Assembly (NCBI GenBank): GCA_002396645.1
Contig: DGYI01000051.1
Coordinates: 1,045-24,879 of the forward strand
Direction: 5' to 3'
DNA: 23,835 nucleotides
DNA from: Firmicutes bacterium UBA5010
GTDB lineage: Bacteria > Bacillota > Clostridia > Tissierellales > Sedimentibacteraceae
Below are positions 1-6,407 of this stretch, piece by piece (position 1 is the first letter of the stretch; each line of letters starts with the position of its first letter). A program made the position numbers and the translations under genes. The notes beneath the pieces were generated by a model that saw only the letters and a program-made list of their open reading frames with translations, was not told the origin of the DNA and did no database searches.

Positions 1-1
1 T

Positions 2-208
2 ATAATAATAATCTCATGCGATAATAACACATCATTAAACGAGTTTAAACACAAATTTCCGCAAAGTAACTTATATCTTATCAAGCCAAGTATGGACTTA
101 GGAAATTTAATCAACGGAACTTTAAATTTTAACAGAAATAAAATTTCACACTCAATTAAATTAGGCTATAAAGACACCATGAATTTAATTAAAAAACAGA
201 TTATATAA
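2..208 (+). CDS. C-terminal end of a patatin-like phospholipase family protein (partial)
   Basis: An open frame enters from the left edge and runs 68 codons to a TAA at 206-208, so only the C-terminus is present. The visible residues include NLYLIKPSMDLGNL, then NFNRNKI, then SIKLGYKDTMNLIKK. This order (a strand followed by I-x-P, a short loop, and a final helix starting with GY-D) resembles the end of bacterial patatin-like serine hydrolases of the RssA/YlbK type. The catalytic GxSxG and DG residues would lie outside the window, so the family call rests on this tail only. A hairpin follows the stop codon directly. The next gene is convergent. Confidence 0.5.
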   Translation: MIIISCDNNTSLNEFKHKFPQSNLYLIKPSMDLGNLINGTLNFNRNKISHSIKLGYKDTMNLIKKQII

Positions 209-213
209 TACAT

Positions 214-254
214 AAAACACATCAGCTATTAAAAATCAATAATTGATGTGTTTT
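214..254. terminator. Hairpin terminator between convergent genes
   Basis: Perfect 11-bp inverted repeat, AAAACACATCA at 214-224 and TGATGTGTTTT at 244-254, with a 19-nt loop. It lies 5 bp after the patatin-like stop and 21 bp beyond the end of the convergent CPBP protease gene. A short T run ends each strand, so it could terminate both transcripts. The U tracts are only four long, so efficiency may be modest. Confidence 0.55.
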
Positions 255-275
255 ACTATGATATTTTATATTATT

Positions 276-1220
276 TTAAGCTAAAAAAACTTGAACTAAT
301 GTAAATATAACTGAAGCTATCAAAAATAATATCATTCCGGACGACAGCAAGGATTCAGAAATTTTTCTTTTTTCTTGTGATTCAATCTCAAGACCTTCAT
401 CTAAGCTCGGAAAAAGAGTATTTCTTCTTATGAAAAACAATACTAATCCCGCTATAACAACGCAAATTACTATCAATCCCGCTACAGTAGCAATCATTTC
501 ATTAGAATTTGCAACAAGACTCGGAATTATGACAGAACCTATTGTGTTAATTACAATATGTAAAATTATTGCATATTTAACTGTACCAGACTTAATTGTT
601 ATATGCGCAAATATCACTCCTAAAACAAATGCATATAAAAGCTGGTATAAATTTCCATGAAATAATGCAAATGCAATGGATGTAACTATAATTGCAACTC
701 TTTTATCATAAACCATAAGTTTGCTGAGCATAAGCTTTCTGAACATTATTTCTTCAACTACAGGAGCCATAACACAGGCAACTATAAATGTGTATATAAC
801 GCTTGAGGATCCGACTGCCACTTCTAAGGGATTAGTAACCGGAGACCCTTTTAATAATCCTATCAAATAATTAAGTGCTACTGACACAAGATTAAAAATA
901 TACGTTGCAGCAAGGCAAATAAATATTATCATTATAATTTCTTTAACAGAGTATTTTTTTAAATTACTTTCTTCTTGCGCATTTACTTCATAGCTCGGAA
1001 TAGATTTAACAATTAGAATATATATCGGAAATGCTGCCAGATACAAACTTATGACGGTCATACCCCATATATACCAAGGCTCTAACATTATACTTGGTGC
1101 AAGCAAAGCTACAATAAGAGAAAGTGCAAACTGAACTAATAGTACTATCGCTAATGTAAGAAGCAATGCATAACCTATTCTACTTGATGCTTTCCTTAAG
1201 CTTAACTGATTTTGTTCCAT
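276..1220 (-). CDS. CPBP family intramembrane metalloprotease (Abi/Rce1-like)
   Basis: A 314-aa polytopic membrane protein with about eight hydrophobic segments. The CPBP/Rce1 signature motifs are present: VVEEIMFR with EE at 156-157 and R161, FALFHGN with H188, and HIVINT with H221 and N225. In this family the glutamates and histidines form the active site in the membrane. Bacterial members act in prenyl-protein-like processing, bacteriocin self-protection or regulatory proteolysis; the substrate here is unknown. I chose the ATG at 1220 because GGAGG lies 5 nt upstream of it. A TTG four codons earlier (1232) overlaps that ribosome binding site and is unlikely. The gene follows speE but has its own promoter, so it need not share the polyamine role. 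Its C-terminus (about 280-314) carries one extra hydrophobic segment after a charged stretch. Confidence 0.88.
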   Translation of the reverse strand: MEQNQLSLRKASSRIGYALLLTLAIVLLVQFALSLIVALLAPSIMLEPWYIWGMTVISLYLAAFPIYILIVKSIPSYEVNAQEESNLKKYSVKEIIMIIFICLAATYIFNLVSVALNYLIGLLKGSPVTNPLEVAVGSSSVIYTFIVACVMAPVVEEIMFRKLMLSKLMVYDKRVAIIVTSIAFALFHGNLYQLLYAFVLGVIFAHITIKSGTVKYAIILHIVINTIGSVIIPSLVANSNEMIATVAGLIVICVVIAGLVLFFIRRNTLFPSLDEGLEIESQEKRKISESLLSSGMILFLIASVIFTLVQVFLA

Positions 1221-1253
1221 AATATCCTCCAAATTTATAATATGCTTAAGTTA

Positions 1254-1282
1254 ATTATAATACAAATTAACATTATAATCAA
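1254..1282 (-). promoter_or_regulatory. Sigma-70-type promoter of the CPBP protease gene
   Basis: On the minus strand, TTGATT (1277-1282) and TATAAT (1254-1259) are separated by exactly 17 nt. The -10 is a perfect consensus. The predicted transcript starts near 1247, about 27 nt upstream of the ATG at 1220 and its GGAGG. This is a match to the consensus only. Confidence 0.6.
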
Positions 1283-1335
1283 CTTTTAAGATTTTTTGTA
1301 AAATATTCTTTATAAAGCAAATGTAATCGTTTGAA

Positions 1336-2187
1336 TCAATATTCTTTATTTAACATATCTTTAACATAATTAGGAAGAGCAAAGCTGCCAACATGTAAAT
1401 CCGTGTTATAATATTTAGTGTTGATACCCAAGCTATTCCAAGCATTAGCATCTAAATCCTTTATCGGATCATACTTTTTAGAGGCAAACCCAAACAGCCA
1501 ATGTCCCGATGAATATGTTGGTATATGAACCTGATATACATTACATATAGGGAATATTTCTTTTATACGCCTATGCGCTCTTTTCATGGATTTAGCATAC
1601 ATATCATAATAAGGGCTTTCATGCTGATTTACAAGTATTCCATTTTCATTCAGTGCTGTGAAGCAGTCACTGTAAAATTGTCTTGTAAAAAGACCTTCTC
1701 CGGGACCGATAGGATCTGTAGAGTCTACAATAATTAAATCATATTCGTTAGATTTTTGACTCATAAACTTTATTCCATCTTCAAAATATAAATTTACTCT
1801 CTTATCGCTTAAGGCACACGAGGTTTGTTTAAAATGCTCTAAGCAAACTTCCACTACTTGTTTATCAATTTCAACCATATCTATTCTTTCAATAGTTTTA
1901 TATCTGGTCAGTTCTCTAACAGTTCCCCCGTCCCCTGCACCTATAACTAAAACCTTTTTTATGCTTGGATTTGTTGCCATTGGAACATGAACTATCATAT
2001 CATGATAAATAAATTCATCTTTTTCCGTAACCATTATCAGTCCATCCAAGGTAAATATTCTACCAAATTCATTTGTATCAAATATATCAATTCTTTGAAA
2101 ATTACTCTGTGCCGAATAAATCTGTTTATTAATCTTTATTGAAAATCTAACCTCTTCAGAATGATTTTCTGTATACCATAGCTCCAT
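1336..2187 (-). CDS. speE: Spermidine synthase (polyamine aminopropyltransferase)
   Basis: A 283-aa cytosolic enzyme that moves the aminopropyl group of decarboxylated S-adenosylmethionine to putrescine, giving spermidine and methylthioadenosine. It starts with the short beta domain typical of SpeE (about 1-65). The Rossmann nucleotide loop GAGDGG is at 83-88, the acidic VEID at 105-108 binds the ligand, and EDGIKF follows at 136-141. DSTDPIGPGEGLF at 155-167 carries the family's catalytic aspartate, most likely D155. Length matches the family. ATG at 2187 is preceded by AGGAGG. The gene starts 47 bp after the stop of speD on the same strand, so the two form an operon that makes and then uses decarboxylated SAM. 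No arginine or ornithine decarboxylase is present, so putrescine must be made elsewhere or imported. Confidence 0.96.
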   Translation of the reverse strand: MELWYTENHSEEVRFSIKINKQIYSAQSNFQRIDIFDTNEFGRIFTLDGLIMVTEKDEFIYHDMIVHVPMATNPSIKKVLVIGAGDGGTVRELTRYKTIERIDMVEIDKQVVEVCLEHFKQTSCALSDKRVNLYFEDGIKFMSQKSNEYDLIIVDSTDPIGPGEGLFTRQFYSDCFTALNENGILVNQHESPYYDMYAKSMKRAHRRIKEIFPICNVYQVHIPTYSSGHWLFGFASKKYDPIKDLDANAWNSLGINTKYYNTDLHVGSFALPNYVKDMLNKEY

Positions 2188-2234
2188 ATCTTTTCCTCCT
2201 AACTAATTTATTAATTTATTGGTTTAATGATTTA

Positions 2235-3044
2235 TTAATTACTGTAAACATTTAAACCGCTAAAAATTTCTATCATTTCTTTGCGGAGACTGTTACTTAT
2301 AGCTAGTCTTTCCTGTGGTAAAAATTCATTAGTATCTTTTTTAAACAAATAATTTTGCAGGTTGATTTCCTTAATAAGCATTTTTGTATGAAACAAATTT
2401 GCCTGATATACATTTATATCTGTAGCATCATACTTTTTTAAAGTCTCATTATCTATATAATCTTGTATTGATGTAATTTTATGATCTATAAAGCATTTCT
2501 TACAATTAACATCTCTTGTAAAGCCCCTTACTCTGTAATCAATAGTTATAATATCCGAGTCAAAGCTGCCTATTAAATAATCAAGCGCATTAAGCGGCGA
2601 TATTTTACCGCATGTAGAAACATCTATGTCTACTCTGAATGTTGCAATACTATTATCCGGATGATATTCAGGATACGTATGCACAGTTACATGGCTCTTA
2701 TCCAAATGTGCCAGAATAGTTTCTCTATTTGCCAATATATGTCTTCCGCCATTACAGGAATCGTCAAGCTCCGTTTCATCAAGCGGTTCCTCTGAAATTA
2801 ATATGGTAACACTTGCCCCTTGAGGATCATAATCTTGCTTAGAAATATTTAGCACATGCGCCCCTATTATATTCGTAACATCGCACAAAATTTTTGTAAG
2901 TCTCTCTGAATTATACTGCTCGTCAATATAATCAACATAATCCTTTTGTTCTCTTTCGCCTTTTGCATAACATATGTCATAAATATTAAAGCTCAATGTT
3001 TTGGTTAAATTATTAAATCCATATAATTTAATCTTATTTTCCAT
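2235..3044 (-). CDS. speD: S-adenosylmethionine decarboxylase proenzyme, E. coli-type SpeD
   Basis: A 269-aa pyruvoyl-dependent decarboxylase that makes decarboxylated SAM for the neighbouring spermidine synthase. The proenzyme cuts itself inside HLDKSHVTVHTYPE; cleavage between K116 and S117 would turn S117 into the pyruvoyl group. H122 and C145 (in DVSTCGKISP) fit the catalytic His and Cys of E. coli SpeD with a constant shift of five residues. The conserved blocks QGASVTILISEEP, TIDYRVRGFTRD and VYQANLFHTKML run to the C-terminus, and the length is close to that of the E. coli enzyme. This is the long class, unlike the short (about 120 aa) form of Bacillus. The AAGGA before the ATG at 3044 is directly adjacent to it, an odd spacing; GAGAGG lies about 13 nt upstream. 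Two good promoters lie upstream. Confidence 0.96.
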   Translation of the reverse strand: MENKIKLYGFNNLTKTLSFNIYDICYAKGEREQKDYVDYIDEQYNSERLTKILCDVTNIIGAHVLNISKQDYDPQGASVTILISEEPLDETELDDSCNGGRHILANRETILAHLDKSHVTVHTYPEYHPDNSIATFRVDIDVSTCGKISPLNALDYLIGSFDSDIITIDYRVRGFTRDVNCKKCFIDHKITSIQDYIDNETLKKYDATDINVYQANLFHTKMLIKEINLQNYLFKKDTNEFLPQERLAISNSLRKEMIEIFSGLNVYSN

Positions 3045-3073
3045 TCCTTATATAATACCTCTCGTTTACAAAA

Positions 3074-3102
3074 ATAATCACATTTACTAATAATATTGTC
3101 AA
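3074..3102 (-). promoter_or_regulatory. Candidate proximal promoter of speDE (P2)
   Basis: On the minus strand, a perfect TTGACA (3097-3102) is followed by 17 nt and GATTAT (3074-3079), which has an extended TGT directly before it. The -10 matches only four of six bases, so this is the weaker of the two candidates. Transcription would start near 3067, giving a leader of about 23 nt before the speD ATG. Confidence 0.4.
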
Positions 3103-3129
3103 TATTATTGAAATTGATTTCAGTTTTAA

Positions 3130-3158
3130 ATTTTAATAAATTCTCACACATTTGTCAA
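3130..3158 (-). promoter_or_regulatory. Candidate distal promoter of speDE (P1)
   Basis: On the minus strand, a perfect TTGACA (3153-3158) and TAAAAT (3130-3135) are separated by exactly 17 nt. The 19-bp palindrome at 3185-3203 lies 27 bp upstream of this -35 box, a place suited to an activator or to a regulator shared with the divergent gene. Confidence 0.55.
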
Positions 3159-3184
3159 TAAAAAATTTATAATAATAAACTTAC

Positions 3185-3203
3185 AGTTTAGTATTTGTAA
3201 ACT
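3185..3203. promoter_or_regulatory. Palindromic operator candidate, copy 1
   Basis: AGTTTA (3185-3190), 7-nt spacer GTATTTG, TAAACT (3198-3203). The same palindrome with a near-identical spacer occurs at 6278-6296. After each copy comes a related block, ACTTAT-N2-GTATTTTAT and then CATA. I do not recognise the cognate regulator. Confidence 0.4.
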
Positions 3204-3423
3204 TATTTGTATTTTATTCATATTTTTTCATAATAAATTATTCTTTATTTCTTCAAATTGTAGAAAAATATAACTATTATAAAAGCTTATAGTAAATTGT
3301 CAATATCTAAAATTTTATAAAAAAATTTAATCCCCATAGTTGAAATATTTATATGACTATACGTATTAATATATTTATGTTAAAATATATTATGTGAAAG
3401 ATATTATAATCAGGACGGTAAAG

Positions 3424-3663
3424 TTGAAAGAAATGAAAGACGAAGAATATTATCAATTTACAAATAGCTGCTATATTAAAAAGGCATCAAAACCGATAAA
3501 TGAAAGAGCTATGTTGACGGCCAAAGAGAAAAGCCTTGCTTTAAAGGAAGAAGCACTTAAATCCTTAGAAGCACGATTAAGGGAAAAAGAGAATGAATTG
3601 AAAAAAAGAGAACTTAAAATTAAGCAAAAAGAAGAAGAGCTATCTCAGTCTATGCTGAAATAG
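3424..3663 (+). CDS. Small coiled-coil protein of unknown function
   Basis: A 79-aa hydrophilic protein without signal peptide or membrane segment. From about residue 30 to the end it is a charged heptad-rich helix: AKEKSLALKEEALKSLEARL and KRELKIKQKEEELS, with repeated KEEALKSLEARL/KENELKKRELK-type units. The N-terminal part (MKDEEYYQFTNSCYIKK) has no recognised motif. I favour the TTG at 3424 because AGGACGG lies 5-8 nt upstream. Other in-frame starts are the GTG at 3394 (89 aa, no ribosome binding site) and the ATG at 3433 (76 aa, weak site). The gene stands alone between divergent speD and a convergent operon, and its last codons form half of a terminator for that operon. Confidence 0.65.
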   Translation: MKEMKDEEYYQFTNSCYIKKASKPINERAMLTAKEKSLALKEEALKSLEARLREKENELKKRELKIKQKEEELSQSMLK

Positions 3664-3667
3664 CTCT
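3636..3667 (-). terminator. Rho-independent terminator of the DUF1538/P-II operon, inside the coiled-coil gene
   Basis: AGAGCTAT (3636-3643) pairs with ATAGCTCT (3660-3667). After one mismatch the stem continues with TCAG/CTGA and a 6-nt loop. On the minus strand the stem is followed by TCTTCTTTTT, a U-rich tail. It lies just beyond the P-II-like stop at 3674 and overlaps the final codons and stop of the plus-strand coiled-coil gene. On the plus strand no good T run follows. Confidence 0.7.
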
Positions 3668-3673
3668 ATCTAA

Positions 3674-4384
3674 TTAATTATTTTCCTCTGTTTCAAGGCT
3701 TCTAAGTCCTACAACACCATCAACCGGAACAGAAATAACTATTGACTGAGCCTCAGTTTTCATTCCTGCATTATTAACTATTGCTTTCATGATATTATTT
3801 TTATCCTTTGTTAAGGTAGTTATAAAAATCATCTCTTTTTCTGATGACAGCGAAATACCGAAAAATTTCTCTGCTTTATCAAATCCGGTACCCTTAGCAT
3901 GGATTATAGTACCTCCGCCGGCACCTGCACTTTTTGCAGCATCCATTACCATATCCGTACACCCTAAATTTGCTATTACAATTATTAAACTATATTGACT
4001 ATCAGTCATAGGTTTTTCCTCCTTCATTTCAGAACCCACATTCAAAACACTGTCTTGTGCGCTATGCTCTAAAAATGCTATAGCAGATTGAGCGCAAATG
4101 CTGTTTAATGGTATGCTCATTCCGATTCCGGCTCCGGGCACATCAATATTCATAGTGTATACAAGTTCTTTTAATATTTTATTTGACACGTCTTTTTTTG
4201 TCACTGTAAACAATATTGTCTTTTCTGATTTTTCTAATCCCAAGTAATCAAGTATTGAACTGCTTGCTGTTCCTCTACAAGCTGCACTCAATACAGTTGA
4301 TGAGCCATATATCTTAAAAAAATCTATAAATTTTTCACTTAAGCTTTTCTTTACAATTGTTACAATTAAACTTAATCCAATCAT
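3674..4384 (-). CDS. Double-domain P-II (GlnB/GlnK)-like signalling protein
   Basis: A 236-aa soluble protein, about twice the length of a classical P-II (about 112 aa). The second half (about 128-230) holds the best match: SLIIVIANLGCTDMVMDAA, then AGAGGGTIIHAKGTG at 153-167, which corresponds to the GASGGTIIHARG ligand-binding segment of P-II, and then EKEMIFITTLTKD. The first half (about 1-110) has the same strand-helix-strand pattern (LSLIVTIVKKSLSEKFIDFF, KTILFTVTKKD) with a degenerate loop, ACRGTASSSILDYLG. P-II proteins sense ATP/ADP and 2-oxoglutarate, or other small molecules in divergent members, and gate transporters. This gene is 12 bp downstream of a DUF1538 membrane protein, so I infer it controls that protein. 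Start ATG 4384 has GGAG 7 nt upstream. Confidence 0.8.
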   Translation of the reverse strand: MIGLSLIVTIVKKSLSEKFIDFFKIYGSSTVLSAACRGTASSSILDYLGLEKSEKTILFTVTKKDVSNKILKELVYTMNIDVPGAGIGMSIPLNSICAQSAIAFLEHSAQDSVLNVGSEMKEEKPMTDSQYSLIIVIANLGCTDMVMDAAKSAGAGGGTIIHAKGTGFDKAEKFFGISLSSEKEMIFITTLTKDKNNIMKAIVNNAGMKTEAQSIVISVPVDGVVGLRSLETEENN

Positions 4385-4396
4385 TACGTCACTCCT

Positions 4397-5992
4397 TTAC
4401 AATTCAATAATTTCCTCGTTAGCATCAATGATTTCGTCGTTTTCAAATGTATCATTTCCAGCCTTTTTAGGAGCTTTTGATATTTTGATTTTATAATAAA
4501 CACCTAATAACTGTATAGTTATAAGTGGTGTCATAGCTACCATTGCCACTACTCCAAAGGCATCCGAAAAAATATTACCTCCGACAGCCTCACAAGCACC
4601 GATAGAAAATGCAAGTAAAAATGTAGCTGTCATAGGTCCGGAAGCAACCCCTCCGGAGTCAAAGGCTATAGAAGTAAATATTTTAGGTACAAAAAATGTA
4701 AGTATAATCGATATGGCGTATCCCGGCAACAAAATCCATAAAATCGGAATCCCAAGCAAAATTCTAAGCATTGAAAGTCCAAGAGATATTGAAATTCCTA
4801 TAGATAAAGCTAAATTCATCGCTTTTTGCGGAATAGCTCCGGCAGTTATTCTCTCGACCTGAGCGTTAAGGACATGTACCGCCGGCTCTGCCTTTACAAT
4901 GAAATATCCTATGAGCATAGCTATAGGCACTATTATCCAATTATAATCAAGGCCTGCCAGAATTCGACCTATATAAGTTCCTACAGGCATAAATCCAACA
5001 TTAACTCCTGTTAAGAATAATACTAATCCTACATATGTATAAATAAGTCCGAATATCATTCTTAAAAGCTGCTGTTTATTCAATCTCATAGCAACTATTT
5101 GAAATATAAAGAAAAATAGGACAATCGGGGCTAAAGCTATAGCGATTTCTTTCATATATTCAGGAAATTCGTGCTGAAACATACTCCACAACTCAGCAGA
5201 ATCACTTATATCCGGAACTACAACTCTTGAATAACCCGAACTATCCAGATCATATACAAAAGAAAGAGCAAATATAGCAAACATCGGTCCTACCGAAGAA
5301 AGTGCTACGAGTCCGAAGCTGTCTCTGTTAGCATTTTTATCATTACGTATGGATGATACTCCTATTCCGAGGGCCATGATAAACGGAACAGTCATCGGTC
5401 CGGTTGTAACTCCTCCTGAATCAAAAGCTATAGATAAAAGATTCTTAGGTATAAAAAATGCCAATATAAATATTATAGTGTAGAAAAATATAAGAAGATT
5501 TGCCAGCTTTATAGAAAATACTATACGCAATAATGCTATTACCAAAAATGCACCTACTCCTATGGCAACGGCTCCAATCAATACCATATTGGGTATGCCT
5601 TGAACCTGAGTAGCTAAGACTTGTAAATCAGGCTCTGAAATAGTTATTATAGCTCCGATTAAAAAGCTTACTATAGCTATTATCCATATCTTCCTTGTCT
5701 TTGTTATATGCGAACCTACACGCTCACCAAGAGGTACCATTGCCATATCGGCACCTATAGTAAAAAAGCTCATTCCGATAATCAGTAATGCTGCTCCAAC
5801 CAAGAACGCAAGTAGATCTCCGGACGGTATAGGCGTAATTGTGAAGCATAAAACTATTACTATTACTGTAATCGGTAAAACTGCAGACATTGCTTCCTTA
5901 ATACTGTCCGTCAGAATAGTTTTTGCTTTTTCTCTTATTTGTTGCTTAAACATAAGCTTTTTATCCTTTAAGTTTATGTTTTCTTCTCTCAA
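4397..5992 (-). CDS. DUF1538 family membrane protein (putative transporter)
   Basis: A 531-aa polytopic membrane protein of two homologous halves, as in other DUF1538 proteins. Signature elements recur about 250 residues apart: EPDLQVLATQV at 120-130 and EPAVHVLNAQV at 369-379, then FDSGGVTTGPMT at 190-201 and FDSGGVASGPMT at 444-455. Such inverted or tandem halves with conserved re-entrant-like motifs suggest a secondary transporter or channel; the substrate is unknown. The C-terminal tail (505-531) is cytoplasmic and very acidic. The gene is first in a unit with a double P-II-like protein. Start is uncertain: TTG 5992 has AGGAG 10 nt upstream, while ATG 5953 (codon 14) has AGGA at a similar distance and would give 518 aa. 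Confidence 0.85.
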   Translation of the reverse strand: MREENINLKDKKLMFKQQIREKAKTILTDSIKEAMSAVLPITVIVIVLCFTITPIPSGDLLAFLVGAALLIIGMSFFTIGADMAMVPLGERVGSHITKTRKIWIIAIVSFLIGAIITISEPDLQVLATQVQGIPNMVLIGAVAIGVGAFLVIALLRIVFSIKLANLLIFFYTIIFILAFFIPKNLLSIAFDSGGVTTGPMTVPFIMALGIGVSSIRNDKNANRDSFGLVALSSVGPMFAIFALSFVYDLDSSGYSRVVVPDISDSAELWSMFQHEFPEYMKEIAIALAPIVLFFFIFQIVAMRLNKQQLLRMIFGLIYTYVGLVLFLTGVNVGFMPVGTYIGRILAGLDYNWIIVPIAMLIGYFIVKAEPAVHVLNAQVERITAGAIPQKAMNLALSIGISISLGLSMLRILLGIPILWILLPGYAISIILTFFVPKIFTSIAFDSGGVASGPMTATFLLAFSIGACEAVGGNIFSDAFGVVAMVAMTPLITIQLLGVYYKIKISKAPKKAGNDTFENDEIIDANEEIIEL

Positions 5993-6277
5993 TAATAATC
6001 AACTCCTAACATTAAAATTTATGTAATAAGCTACCACGAATATTTTACTACACCTTGGACACACAATCAATTCGTTTAAGCTTTTTTTCTCAATAACTTT
6101 TTAAATTAGAAAAATGCCTTTTTATGCATAATTTATAGTTTGTTGATTCTATTTTTTCAAAGTAAAATAAAGTTGCTGATTTTTCTAAAAAATAAGCTTC
6201 ATTACTACAAATTTAGTCAGGTTCAATTCAATATTTATAACTTAGGTAATCTTTCTATATATTAATCTGTAAGATAT

Positions 6278-6296
6278 AGTTTAACATTTGTAAACT
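6278..6296. promoter_or_regulatory. Palindromic operator candidate, copy 2
   Basis: AGTTTA (6278-6283), spacer ACATTTG, TAAACT (6291-6296). It differs from the copy at 3185-3203 only in the first two spacer bases. Both copies lie in divergent intergenic regions, about 110 bp upstream of the lipoprotein start here. Confidence 0.4.
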
Positions 6297-6340
6297 CAAC
6301 TTATGCGTATTTTATCATAAAATCCTTTTCTTTTTCTTAA

Positions 6341-6362
6341 CTTATGATAAAATATTCATAAG
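6341..6362 (+). promoter_or_regulatory. Palindrome in the presumed promoter region of the lipoprotein gene
   Basis: CTTATGA (6341-6347) and TCATAAG (6356-6362) form a perfect 7-bp inverted repeat with an 8-nt AT-only spacer. It overlaps TATGAT and TAAAAT boxes that could act as a -10 element and lies 45 bp before the ATG at 6408. It could be an operator or a short hairpin in the leader. Confidence 0.3.
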
Positions 6363-6407
6363 ATAATGTAAATGGCTCAAATGAATCTTGGGAATATGGA
6401 GGTATAT

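Larger units (their letters stand above)
3045..3423. other. Non-coding divergent region between speD and the coiled-coil gene
   Basis: About 380 bp, extremely AT-rich. It holds the two speDE promoter candidates, the palindrome at 3185-3203, and AT-rich sequence up to the coiled-coil gene. Near 3368-3393 there are TAAAAT-like and TATTAT-like boxes that could serve the plus-strand gene, but no convincing -35 box. I see no RNA gene. Confidence 0.5.
5993..6407. other. Non-coding divergent region upstream of the DUF1538 operon and the lipoprotein
   Basis: About 415 bp, very AT-rich. It contains the second AGTTTA-N7-TAAACT palindrome (6278-6296) and a 7-bp inverted repeat close to the lipoprotein gene (6341-6362). 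Several TATAAT-like stretches occur on both strands, but none has a clearly better -35 box than the rest. I see no RNA gene or further ORF. Confidence 0.45.

Noticed and set aside
6372..6407. An upstream in-frame ATG for the lipoprotein
   Set aside because: No ribosome binding site, and it would put 12 residues before the signal peptide; GGAGG fits the ATG at 6408.
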